Shown here: positions 1 through 6,520 of the stretch, in pieces | Layout of the letters: the number at the start of each line of letters is the position of its first letter | How positions within the stretch are numbered: the first letter of the stretch is position 1 | Made by a program: the position numbers and the translations under genes | Notes under the pieces: generated by a model | What the model saw: only the letters and a program-made list of their open reading frames with translations | Database searches by the model: none | Told to the model about the DNA's origin: nothing | NCBI GenBank assembly: GCA_946479985.1 | Contig: CAMLIF010000131.1 | Span: 1-9,490, forward strand | From: an uncultured Flavobacteriales bacterium | GTDB lineage: Bacteria; Bacteroidota; Bacteroidia; Flavobacteriales; Crocinitomicaceae | Direction: 5' to 3' | Length of the DNA: 9,490 nucleotides

Positions 1-603
1 GGCTTCGGTGATCCCCTCGTAGGCGTGATAGCCGATGCGATTGTAGAAGCGCATGGAGCATTGAAAACAGTTGCTGTTAGCCTAATGAAAATTGCAAATG
101 ATATTCGAATGCTTTCTTCCGGACCTAGAAGTGGAATAGGTGAGATCTATATTCCCGATAATGAACCCGGATCTTCCATTATGCCCGGAAAAGTAAATCC
201 AACTCAATGTGAAGCGCTGACAATGATTGCTGCTCAGGTAATGGGGAATGATGTTGCAATCAATATTGGTGGTGCGAGCGGACATTTTGAATTGAATGTT
301 TTCAAGCCGGTGATGATCTATAATTTCCTGCATTCTGCCCGATTGATAGGCGATGGCTGTGTTTCGTTTAACGATAAATGTGCAATCGGAATTGAACCTT
401 TGAAAGAAAACATTAAGAAGCATTTAGACAATAGTTTAATGCTGGTTACTGCTCTGAACCCGAAAATTGGCTATTACAAAGCTGCAGAAATTGCTCAAAA
501 AGCGCACAAGGAAGGAACAACCCTAAAAGAAATGGCTGTAAAACTGGGTTATTTAACCGCAGAAGAATTCGATGCGTGGGTAATTCCTGAGAAGATGGTT
601 TAG
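1..603 (+). CDS. fumC: Class II fumarate hydratase, C-terminal part (5' end outside window)
   Basis: Fumarase interconverts fumarate and L-malate in the TCA cycle, in the cytoplasm. The class II enzyme is a metal-free homotetramer. The open frame runs from base 1 to the TAG at 601-603, giving about 200 residues of a protein that is normally about 465 long. The fumarase/aspartase superfamily signature [11 protein letters not shown] is at residues 57-67 of the visible part; it carries the mobile-loop catalytic Ser and the substrate-binding Lys and Asn. Downstream, [20 protein letters not shown] and [21 protein letters not shown] follow the FumC pattern rather than aspartase or argininosuccinate lyase. 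The catalytic His and the N-terminal domain lie outside the window. The protein ends at IPEKMV, slightly before the end of E. coli FumC. Oddity: the first 10 or so codons ([10 protein letters not shown]) do not resemble the APNKFEAL-type segment expected just before [11 protein letters not shown]. The identity is secure from residue 12 onward. Confidence 0.95.
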   Translation, partial: GFGDPLVGVIADAIVEAHGALKTVAVSLMKIANDIRMLSSGPRSGIGEIYIPDNEPGSSIMPGKVNPTQCEALTMIAAQVMGNDVAINIGGASGHFELNVFKPVMIYNFLHSARLIGDGCVSFNDKCAIGIEPLKENIKKHLDNSLMLVTALNPKIGYYKAAEIAQKAHKEGTTLKEMAVKLGYLTAEEFDAWVIPEKMV

Positions 604-606
604 AGA

Positions 607-676
607 ATTGAAAATGATGCTTCGTCCATATAAGTAATCAACTGTCAATTGAAAAATAAGATCATTTTTCTTCAAT
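607..676. terminator. Possible weak bidirectional terminator between fumC and parE
   Basis: The 58-bp gap between two convergent genes holds a near-palindrome at 638-652 (TCAACTG, T, CAATTGA, one mismatch). It is followed by A-rich sequence on the + strand, which reads as a T-run on the - strand side. A wider imperfect inverted repeat pairs ATTGAAAATGAT (607-618) with ATCATTTTTCTTCAAT (661-676), the latter inside the last codons of parE. Both stems are AT-rich and weak. The convergent arrangement is the main reason to expect termination here. Confidence 0.25.
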
Positions 677-964
677 CCGATTGCTAATGTCCATTTCTTC
701 ATGAAGTATTCTTATTATCTCGACTTCTCCGTTGAATGATTCTCGATAGAATATGATGTGGCGGCCGACTGGTAGTCCGAAGAGGTCGGGTTTAACTCCG
801 TAATAATTTTTTCCTGATTCAGGTGATAATGCAATTGACTGGCAATTTCTGATAAGAAGGTCATAGTAGTAATCGGCTTGTGATTCGGACCAATTGTCTA
901 AGGTGTATTCCCAAATTTGTGATAGATCATTTTTGGCCTTATGGGTTAATTTATATTTTCCCAT
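662..964 (-). CDS. parE: RelE/ParE-family toxin of a type II toxin-antitoxin pair
   Basis: This is a 100-residue protein with the layout of the RelE/ParE superfamily (plasmid stabilisation toxins). The N-terminal strand YKLTHKAKNDLSQIWEYT is followed by two helices with W25 and the QADYYYDLL segment (29-37). Next is the SPESGK turn (47-52), then the C-terminal sheet with GRHIIFYR (67-74) and VEIIRILHEEMDI (81-93). The GRHxIFYR and RILHxxMD motifs are typical of the ParE branch, whose studied members poison DNA gyrase; RelE relatives instead cut mRNA on the ribosome. Gyrase as target is inferred from family only. The ATG at 964 lies inside the last codons of the upstream antitoxin gene (14-nt overlap), so toxin translation is probably coupled to antitoxin synthesis. 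The length is normal and no frame damage is seen, so the toxin is likely intact. Confidence 0.9.
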   Translation of the reverse strand: MGKYKLTHKAKNDLSQIWEYTLDNWSESQADYYYDLLIRNCQSIALSPESGKNYYGVKPDLFGLPVGRHIIFYRESFNGEVEIIRILHEEMDISNRIEEK

Positions 965-1208
965 TTAGACCTCTTTTTGCCTTTAATTCTTCTAAGTGTT
1001 TTATAGGATCGAAGTCTGTTACAATGCCGCTTTCTATCCCTTCATCTATAGCGCGTTTTAACGCTATAACTTTATTCTCTTCGTCTTCCAAAAGTCTCAA
1101 TCCCGCACGGATTACTTCACTTACATTTTTGTAACGCCCATTGTAAACACTGTTTTGAACAAAACTTTCAAAATGATTTCCAAGAGCAACGGATGTGTTT
1201 TTTGACAT
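951..1208 (-). CDS. parD: ParD-family ribbon-helix-helix antitoxin
   Basis: This 85-residue protein is encoded immediately before the ParE-type toxin. The N-terminus (SKNTSVALGNHFESFVQNSV) fits the beta strand and first helix of a CopG/ParD ribbon-helix-helix domain. GRYKNVSEVIRAGLRLLED (24-42) matches the conserved G-RYxNxSEVIRxGLRLLE second helix of ParD2-type antitoxins. The C-terminal part (43-85) is charged and would wrap the toxin; the last codons overlap the toxin start. ParD proteins bind the toxin and repress their own promoter as dimers or higher oligomers. A promoter and a 17-nt perfect inverted repeat lie 17-47 bp upstream. The ATG at 1208 is chosen because the RHH strand must begin within the first few residues, and the start of transcription predicted from the promoter lies about 10-14 nt before it. 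Confidence 0.92.
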   Translation of the reverse strand: MSKNTSVALGNHFESFVQNSVYNGRYKNVSEVIRAGLRLLEDEENKVIALKRAIDEGIESGIVTDFDPIKHLEELKAKRGLNGKI

Positions 1209-1224
1209 AATTCAGCGATTTTCT

Positions 1225-1255
1225 CAAAGTTACCAATTTTTGGTAATAATTCAAA
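1225..1255 (-). promoter_or_regulatory. Bacteroidota-type promoter of the parDE operon
   Basis: Read on the - strand, TTTG (1255-1252) is followed after exactly 19 nt by TAACTTTG (1232-1225). These are full matches to the -33 (TTTG) and -7 (TAnnTTTG) elements of the main sigma factor in Bacteroidota, at the expected spacing. Transcription would begin near 1219-1222, leaving a leader of only about 10-14 nt before the parD ATG at 1208. No strong Shine-Dalgarno is present, which is usual in this phylum. Confidence 0.75.
1230..1246. promoter_or_regulatory. Probable ParD operator (17-nt inverted repeat)
   Basis: TTACCAA, spacer TTT, TTGGTAA forms a perfect 7-bp inverted repeat. It overlaps the TA of the -7 element and fills most of the -33/-7 spacer of the parDE promoter. 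A ribbon-helix-helix dimer or dimer pair bound here would block RNA polymerase, matching the usual ParD autoregulation. The binding itself is inferred from position and symmetry. Confidence 0.65.
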
Positions 1256-1264
1256 TTTGTATTT

Positions 1265-1296
1265 CCTTACTAAATGCTGGTAAGCATTTAGTAAGG
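1265..1296 (-). terminator. Hairpin overlapping the stop codon of the beta-barrel gene
   Basis: A perfect 14-bp inverted repeat (CCTTACTAAATGCT at 1265-1278, AGCATTTAGTAAGG at 1283-1296) surrounds the 4-nt loop GGTA. The TAA stop of the outer-membrane protein gene (1290-1288) is inside the stem. The position fits a transcription terminator or 3' stabilising stem for the 4137-1288 gene. On the - strand the stem is followed by GAAATACAAATTTG rather than a clean U-run, so it is not a canonical intrinsic terminator. It also insulates the parDE promoter, which starts 10 nt further on. Confidence 0.55.
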
Positions 1297-4137
1297 TGGT
1301 CTGCCACCTGGTCCGCGTTCTTCCTGTGGTTCTTTTGTCTCAGGAGCCTTCGTTCCGAAATTACGCAGGTTGTAGGTAAGCGTAAACATGAAATAACGAT
1401 TCAAAACGTTCGACTGAACATCTTCTACGTATGTTTCGGTTACGTTTCGTGTAATGCTGTTATTGTTGTTGTTAATGTCGAAAACCGAAACCCGGGCTTC
1501 CAGTTGCTTGTTCTTTAGAAGTTTGTATCCAACACCGCCATTCCACAAGCTGATTAGTTGGTTGTAACCTGAACTCAAACCCGAATATGCGTTTAATGAA
1601 TACGTACTGTTAAACACCAGTCGTTCTTTTACGATCCAGTTGAAACGCGCACCGATATTCTGAACAAAATAGTTGCTGTTTCCACTGGTTTGCTGAGTAT
1701 TCACAACATTGTTATAGTTGTACGAGTAATTAATCGTGAAATCTACTTTCTCACTGATATTACTCGCTATGGTAAATCCGGCGTTGGCATTTGTAACCTG
1801 CGATTTGTTAACCACATTGTTAATCAACCCGGGAGTTTCCGAATATCCTCCACCTACATTGAAATTCACGTTCACTTTAAGTTTGGTAATCGGAATTCCG
1901 TAGGAAATAGCCGAACGTGCATTCCAGCTGCCATTTAAGTTTACCGGTTGGCGGTACTGCGAACCTCTCAAAAGTGTAATTCCATTGTTAATAACGGTGT
2001 CGTTCGCGGCAATCAGTGAAGAGTTGGTAATGTAATTCGAATACATTTCCCCTAAAAGAAAAACAAAGAAGTTACTTGCTTTTTCAGGGTTGGTAATGTT
2101 GAATCGACCGAAAACACGGTGATTGTATTGTTGTTTCAATTCAGGGTTACCGGAAGAAAGCGAAAGTGGATTGGAATTATCTACTACGTTTTGCAATTGA
2201 TCAATAGTCGGATTACGGGTGAATGTGCGATAGTTCAACATGAACGATTTATTTTTCGTGAAGTTGAATTTGTAACGCAAATTTGGCATAATGCTGTTGA
2301 AGGCAAGCTCAACATCGCGCTCTAAAGGAAACTGCTGATCGTTTAGTAATGTGGAGTTCTGATAACTTGCCCCAAGCTGAAGTTCAGCTCTCTCTTTGGT
2401 ATAACGGAAATTTGCTCCGGTTTCATTTACAATTGTCTTGTTGTTGAATACATTGGAAAGCGACGTATCAATGGAAGAATAGGTTCCTGTGGACAAATCA
2501 TAGTTATACGTCCGTTTATCCGCATCATTTGCTGAGTATGCAGGGCTGTAGAAAAACTCACCCGACCACAATTCTCCAAGAGGTTCTGTATATGAAACGC
2601 GGCTTGAAATAGAATAACCGTCGGTTATATTGTCGGCATACTGGTTGATATTGCTGATAGAATCACCGTTTACTTCATCGTAGTAATTTGAGACGGACTG
2701 CTGGCCGTTAATGCCGAATCGATTGTTATACGTTCCTGATAAATTGACCGAAATTGTTCGCTTTGGTTTAGTGAATTTATGTCGCCATAGAACGGAATTG
2801 CTGGCGTTGATTCCTTTAGTATCAGTTGTGGTAGAATTGACAATCTGGTTGATCAGATCACCGGAAGTTGTTTGCGTTAATCCGTTTGTGTTTTTTGTTT
2901 TGTCGTTTGCCTGGTAACTGATTTTTGGATTGATCACCAATGAATTCATTGTATCCAGTGCAATGTCGAATTTGAAATTGAATCGGTGATTGTAGTTTGT
3001 TGTTATGGAAGAGTAGTTTTCGTTATACAGCTGGCCTGCAGTATCAGTTACGAAGTAAGTTCTGTTTGTTAGCTGCGAGTTGTCGTTTGTTGACCCGTTG
3101 AAGAAATAACTTCCCGTAAGTTTCGTTTTCGTTCCCCATTTATCGGTGTAATTAATTCCAATGGAATGAGTAGTACTAACTCCGTTTTGCTGTGCGACCA
3201 TATAGTCTGATCCGCTTCCGCCGCGACCTGAAACTCTTCTGCCTCCGCCGGTACTTGCAGAAGTTCCTGTAACGCCCAAAATATCTTCGGTAGAGAAATT
3301 CTGCTGGTTCACATTGTTACTCATTCCGATCACGGAAATTTTACGTGTTCCTTTAAAGAAATTGACGTTCAATCCGCCTAAGTATAAATCGTTCGGATAG
3401 CCGTAGCCGCCATAGATTTTCCCGAATTGTCCCTGGTTTTTTCCTGACTTGGTTACAATGTTCAACGCTTTGGCTTCATTTCCATCCGATATTCCGGTAA
3501 ATTTTGCCTGATCACTTGCCTGATCGTAAACCTGAATTTTAGAAACAATTTCAGCAGGAAGATTTTTCAATGCGGCGGCTGCATCATCACCAAAAAACTC
3601 TTCTCCGTCAATCAGCACTTTCGTGATTTGTTCGCCCTGGGCTTTTACAACTCCGTTCTCCATGGTAATTCCCGGCATTTTCGTAACCAGGTCTTCTACC
3701 GTTGCATCCGGATTTGTTTTGAAAGCATTGGCGTTGTATTGCGTTGTATCGCCTTTTTGTTCCACCCGCGTTACAACTGCATCTATGGTTACCTGTTCAA
3801 TTAGTTCCGAATCAGATTTTAAGGTGATATTTTGTTCCGTTCTGCCGTTTACAAGCTCCACGCGTTTCACAAAATCAATGTAACCAAACGAAGAAACTTT
3901 CAGAATATAAGAACCCGGAATTATACTGTCAAAGGTGAAAATCCCGATATCATCGGTTTTGGAAACGGCTACTGTACTTGAATCTGCTGGAGAAAGAAGA
4001 AGCACCGGAACATCAAAGAGAACTTCCTTGTTTTCACTATCGATTATTTTTCCGGATAATTCGGATTGCTGTGAAAAGCCAGGAAATGAAAAAAAGAAGG
4101 TTGCCAGAAAGACAAGTAATTGGGAATGGAGCTTCAT
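1288..4137 (-). CDS. Outer-membrane beta-barrel (TonB-dependent-receptor-like) protein with carboxypeptidase-regulatory-like domain
   Basis: This is a 949-residue outer-membrane protein. Residues 1-22 form a signal peptide (MKLHSQ, hydrophobic core LLVFLATFFFSF, end GFSQ). Residues about 24-107 look like a carboxypeptidase-regulatory-like beta-sandwich (ELSGKIIDSENKEVL to GSYILKVSSFGY), common at the N-terminus of Bacteroidota TonB-dependent proteins. Residues about 113-230 match a plug: VEDLVTKMPGITMENG, ITKVLIDGEEFFGDD, LPAEIVSKIQVYDQ, ALNIVTKSGKNQG. The rest is alternating aromatic/polar strands of a large barrel, as in the OMP_b-brl_3 type family, with a Gly/Ser-rich loop near 290-312. 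The last strand-like segment (YFMFTLTYNLRNFG) is followed by about 20 Pro/Glu/Gly-rich residues ending in GGRPPY. No TonB box is obvious and no SusD-type partner is adjacent, so the substrate is unknown and polysaccharide uptake is not indicated. The gene stands alone. The ATG at 4137 is set by the signal peptide. Confidence 0.88.
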   Translation of the reverse strand: MKLHSQLLVFLATFFFSFPGFSQQSELSGKIIDSENKEVLFDVPVLLLSPADSSTVAVSKTDDIGIFTFDSIIPGSYILKVSSFGYIDFVKRVELVNGRTEQNITLKSDSELIEQVTIDAVVTRVEQKGDTTQYNANAFKTNPDATVEDLVTKMPGITMENGVVKAQGEQITKVLIDGEEFFGDDAAAALKNLPAEIVSKIQVYDQASDQAKFTGISDGNEAKALNIVTKSGKNQGQFGKIYGGYGYPNDLYLGGLNVNFFKGTRKISVIGMSNNVNQQNFSTEDILGVTGTSASTGGGRRVSGRGGSGSDYMVAQQNGVSTTHSIGINYTDKWGTKTKLTGSYFFNGSTNDNSQLTNRTYFVTDTAGQLYNENYSSITTNYNHRFNFKFDIALDTMNSLVINPKISYQANDKTKNTNGLTQTTSGDLINQIVNSTTTDTKGINASNSVLWRHKFTKPKRTISVNLSGTYNNRFGINGQQSVSNYYDEVNGDSISNINQYADNITDGYSISSRVSYTEPLGELWSGEFFYSPAYSANDADKRTYNYDLSTGTYSSIDTSLSNVFNNKTIVNETGANFRYTKERAELQLGASYQNSTLLNDQQFPLERDVELAFNSIMPNLRYKFNFTKNKSFMLNYRTFTRNPTIDQLQNVVDNSNPLSLSSGNPELKQQYNHRVFGRFNITNPEKASNFFVFLLGEMYSNYITNSSLIAANDTVINNGITLLRGSQYRQPVNLNGSWNARSAISYGIPITKLKVNVNFNVGGGYSETPGLINNVVNKSQVTNANAGFTIASNISEKVDFTINYSYNYNNVVNTQQTSGNSNYFVQNIGARFNWIVKERLVFNSTYSLNAYSGLSSGYNQLISLWNGGVGYKLLKNKQLEARVSVFDINNNNNSITRNVTETYVEDVQSNVLNRYFMFTLTYNLRNFGTKAPETKEPQEERGPGGRPPY

Positions 4138-4210
4138 GCTATAAAGTTATCTATTCCTTAGAACTGAAGCAGGTGAAATGGTTTAAGTGAGGCGTGGGAA
4201 ATAACATTTT

Positions 4211-4252
4211 TTGGCAAGTCGGGGCGAAAAATTTTTCGCCCCGACTTGCCAA
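4211..4252. repeat. Perfect 42-nt palindrome in the gap between the class I fumarase and beta-barrel genes
   Basis: Each half is 21 nt. The left half begins TTGGCAAGTCGGGGCG and ends in five A; the right half is its exact reverse complement, with no spacer. The sequence would fold as a GC-rich stem with an AT-rich tip. It lies 28 bp after the class I fumarase stop (- strand), so it may end that transcript. However, the T-run after the stem (TTTTT at 4253-4257, + strand) is on the wrong strand for the fumarase. The abrupt end of pairing on both sides and the high GC in an AT-rich gap suggest a dispersed palindromic repeat as an alternative. No other copy is present in this window. Confidence 0.7.
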
Positions 4253-4280
4253 TTTTTCACCCGACAGACTTGCTATATAT

Positions 4281-5885
4281 TTAAAGATTCGCGAAGAAGT
4301 CGTTTCCTTTATCGTCAGTGATAATAAATGCAGGGAAATCTTTGATGGTAATCTTGCGAACCGCTTCCATTCCCATTTCTTCAAAGTCAACAACTTCTAC
4401 TGAAAGAATGTTTTCTTTTGCCAAAATAGCAGCCGGCCCACCAACCGAGCCCAAATAGAATCCTCCGTATTTGTTACAGGCATTCGTTACATCTTTCGAA
4501 CGATTTCCTTTTGCAAGCATAATCATACTTCCGCCGTTTTGCTGGAACAGGTCAACGTAAGAATCCATTCTTCCCGCTGTTGTTGGTCCGAAACTTCCCG
4601 ATGGCATTCCTTCCGGAGTTTTTGCGGGACCAGCATAATATACCGGATGATTTTTAAAGTAATCAGGCATTGGTTCACCCGCATCCAGCATTTCTTTGAT
4701 CCGGGCATGAGCAGCGTCGCGCGCAACGATCAATGTCCCGTTCAGTTTCAAGCGTGTTTTGATCGGATATTTGCTCAATTTAGCTAAAACTTCCGTCATT
4801 GGCTTGTCCAGATCAATGACTACCGGCGGTTCTAATTGCGGCGGCATTTCAGGCAATAATCTACGCGGATTTTTCTCCAATTGCTCAATGAACAATCCGT
4901 CTTTTGTGATTTTCGCTTTGATATTTCTGTCGGCAGAACAGGAAACTCCCAATCCAACCGGGCAAGAGGCAGCGTGGCGTGGTAAACGAATTACGCGTAC
5001 ATCATGCGTGAAGTATTTTCCTCCGAATTGTGCACCGATTGTACTTTCCTGGCAAATTTTATTGACACGTTTTTCCCATTCCAAATCACGGAACGCCTGA
5101 CCGCCCATATTTCCTTCAGTTGGTAAATGGTCGTAATAACCTGCAGATGCTTTTTTAACCGCAGCTAAGTTTGCCTCAGCAGAAGTTCCACCAACTACAA
5201 ACGCCAAATGGTACGGCGGACAAGCAGAAGTTCCTAGGTCTTTTATTTTTTCTTTGATAAATTCTTCCAGGGAGGCATCGTTCAGGAGCGATTTCGTTTT
5301 TTGGTACAAGAAAGTTTTATTGGCTGAACCACCACCTTTTGCAAGGAATAGAAACTCGTATTTTGCGCCTTGCGCAGCGTAAAGATCAATTTGTGCCGGA
5401 AGATTTGAACCGGAGTTCTTTTCCTCGAACATATCCAAAGGAACAATCTGAGAGAAACGCAAATTCTTCTCCTGGTAGGTATTGTAAATTCCTTTCGAAA
5501 GCCATTCTGCATCGTTCACTCCGGTGTAAACATCTTCGCCTTTCTTTCCCATTACAATGGCAGTTCCGGTATCCTGGCAGGAAGGTAATTGTCCTTCGGC
5601 AGCAACTGTAGCGTTTTGCAATAAGTTGTAGGCTACAAAACGATCGTTATCCGTAGCTTCCGGATCGTCGAGAATTGCTTTCAGTTTTTCCAAATGCGAA
5701 GTACGCAGGAAAAAAGAAACATCACTGATTGCTTCCTGGGCCAGTAATTCCAAACCTTTCGGGTCAACCGTCAATAATTCACGGTTTCCAACTTTATCAA
5801 CAGAAACGAAATCAGAAGAGATTTTGCGGTATTCGGTTGTATCGTTTGTTAACGGATAAGGATTCTGGTATTGAAAATCTGGCAT
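4281..5885 (-). CDS. Class I (4Fe-4S) fumarate hydratase, fused alpha-beta form
   Basis: This is a 534-residue iron-sulfur fumarase of the FumA/FumB type, catalysing fumarate hydration to malate in the TCA cycle in the cytoplasm. The N-terminal (alpha) domain has PSCQDTGTA (Cys103), [15 protein letters not shown] (Cys222) and [14 protein letters not shown] (Cys316). These three Cys correspond in context and spacing to the cluster ligands of E. coli FumA. The C-terminal (beta) domain has [20 protein letters not shown] and GPTTAGRMD, the substrate-binding Thr-Thr-x-x-Arg segment, and ends [16 protein letters not shown]. Length is close to the 548 of E. coli FumA. A TTG at 5909 would add 8 residues, but a perfect -7 element (TAACTTTG, 5914-5907) overlaps it. 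The transcript should therefore start downstream of TTG, and ATG 5885 is preferred. Tartrate dehydratase shares the fold but is shorter or split, so fumarase is favoured. The gene appears to be transcribed alone. Confidence 0.93.
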   Translation of the reverse strand: MPDFQYQNPYPLTNDTTEYRKISSDFVSVDKVGNRELLTVDPKGLELLAQEAISDVSFFLRTSHLEKLKAILDDPEATDNDRFVAYNLLQNATVAAEGQLPSCQDTGTAIVMGKKGEDVYTGVNDAEWLSKGIYNTYQEKNLRFSQIVPLDMFEEKNSGSNLPAQIDLYAAQGAKYEFLFLAKGGGSANKTFLYQKTKSLLNDASLEEFIKEKIKDLGTSACPPYHLAFVVGGTSAEANLAAVKKASAGYYDHLPTEGNMGGQAFRDLEWEKRVNKICQESTIGAQFGGKYFTHDVRVIRLPRHAASCPVGLGVSCSADRNIKAKITKDGLFIEQLEKNPRRLLPEMPPQLEPPVVIDLDKPMTEVLAKLSKYPIKTRLKLNGTLIVARDAAHARIKEMLDAGEPMPDYFKNHPVYYAGPAKTPEGMPSGSFGPTTAGRMDSYVDLFQQNGGSMIMLAKGNRSKDVTNACNKYGGFYLGSVGGPAAILAKENILSVEVVDFEEMGMEAVRKITIKDFPAFIITDDKGNDFFANL

Positions 5886-5906
5886 AACTGTGTGTTTTGA
5901 AGGACG

Positions 5907-5914
5907 CAAAGTTA
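5907..5914 (-). promoter_or_regulatory. -7 promoter element of the class I fumarase gene
   Basis: TAACTTTG on the - strand exactly matches the Bacteroidota -7 consensus TAnnTTTG and is the same octamer used by parDE. No TTG/TTTG is found at the expected distance upstream (about 5933-5938), so the -33 element is missing or diverged. The predicted transcription start near 5901-5904 leaves about 16-19 nt before the ATG at 5885. Confidence 0.5.
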
Positions 5915-5979
5915 GTTGATTTTTGACTTTTGGAAGCTGTTCCTGTCAATTTAGATTGAGTTTAAATCCGTGGTCTAAC

Positions 5980-6453
5980 TCAAAACGAATCCAGAACATC
6001 TTCATCGTCTTTTTTGTAATCTTTCAGCATGCGTTTGTAAGTCGGGTAGGAATTGCGTAAATGAATAAAGGCGTAAGTTATTGCGAGTAAAACTCCCGCA
6101 TAATTCAGGTAGAACCCGATATGGTAAGTCAGCCCGGGCTTATTGAAATGAAAATTGTCGTCCATCATAGTCAATAACAGGAACGGAACCATAAAGATTT
6201 CGAGGAATCCGATTACAAACAACCGAATGGCGATTAATGGCGAGAATGAAATAACAATGACGGTTGCCGAAAAAATGAAGAACGTAAGGAAGTTAAAACT
6301 CTCCCAGCCATAGAATATGTGAAAATAGAATTCTCTTTTGTCGTAATCATAGACATAATCAGATTTATACGGAATTACAAATCCGATCAGGTAGATCAAC
6401 GCTGTTATACGAATCAACCATTTTTGTTCTTTGGTGAATGAAGAGTAGGGCAT
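5980..6453 (-). CDS. Unknown four-helix inner-membrane protein
   Basis: I do not recognise this 157-residue protein. It has four likely membrane segments at about 12-28 (WLIRITALIYLIGFVIPY), 52-70 (SFNFLTFFIFSATVIVISF), 72-95 (PLIAIRLFVIGFLEIFMVPFLLL) and 109-132 (YHIGFYLNYAGVLLAITYAFIHL). The loop between helices 1 and 2 is rich in Tyr and Asp. The C-terminus is strongly charged (KRMLKDYKKDDEDVLD) and probably cytoplasmic. No enzyme motif, lipobox or signal peptide is visible. The ATG at 6453 is 67 bp from the divergent kinase gene start, so the two may share a regulatory region, but no convincing promoter for either was found there. A weak stem pairs TGAGTT (5957-5962) with AACTCA (5977-5982) across the TGA stop and could act as an end signal. 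Codon use and base composition look like the neighbours. Confidence 0.8.
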   Translation of the reverse strand: MPYSSFTKEQKWLIRITALIYLIGFVIPYKSDYVYDYDKREFYFHIFYGWESFNFLTFFIFSATVIVISFSPLIAIRLFVIGFLEIFMVPFLLLTMMDDNFHFNKPGLTYHIGFYLNYAGVLLAITYAFIHLRNSYPTYKRMLKDYKKDDEDVLDSF

Positions 6454-6520
6454 CAGTTCTATTCGATTGAGAATAAAATAAAAGTACCCAATATTCCGTT
6501 TTTATATACATTCGTAACGC

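Noticed and set aside
880..1134. 84-codon frame on the + strand opposite parD/parE
   Set aside because: Antisense shadow of two well-supported genes, with Ser/Phe-rich low-complexity translation.
1288..4137. SusC-type polysaccharide importer
   Set aside because: No SusD-like lipoprotein gene is adjacent and the plug lacks the clear SusC-family motifs; only a general TonB-dependent/beta-barrel call is supported.
4151..4403. Open frames of 69-80 codons on both strands around the palindrome and the end of the class I fumarase gene
   Set aside because: They overlap the fumarase coding sequence or the palindrome, have biased composition and show no recognisable protein pattern.
5886..5909. TTG start adding 8 residues to the class I fumarase
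   Set aside because: A perfect TAACTTTG promoter element overlaps this codon, so the transcript would start after it; ATG 5885 gives the normal family N-terminus.
6481..6520. TACATTCG at 6507-6514 as promoter of the kinase gene
   Set aside because: One mismatch to the -7 consensus, no TTG at the proper distance, and it lies only 6 nt from the ATG.
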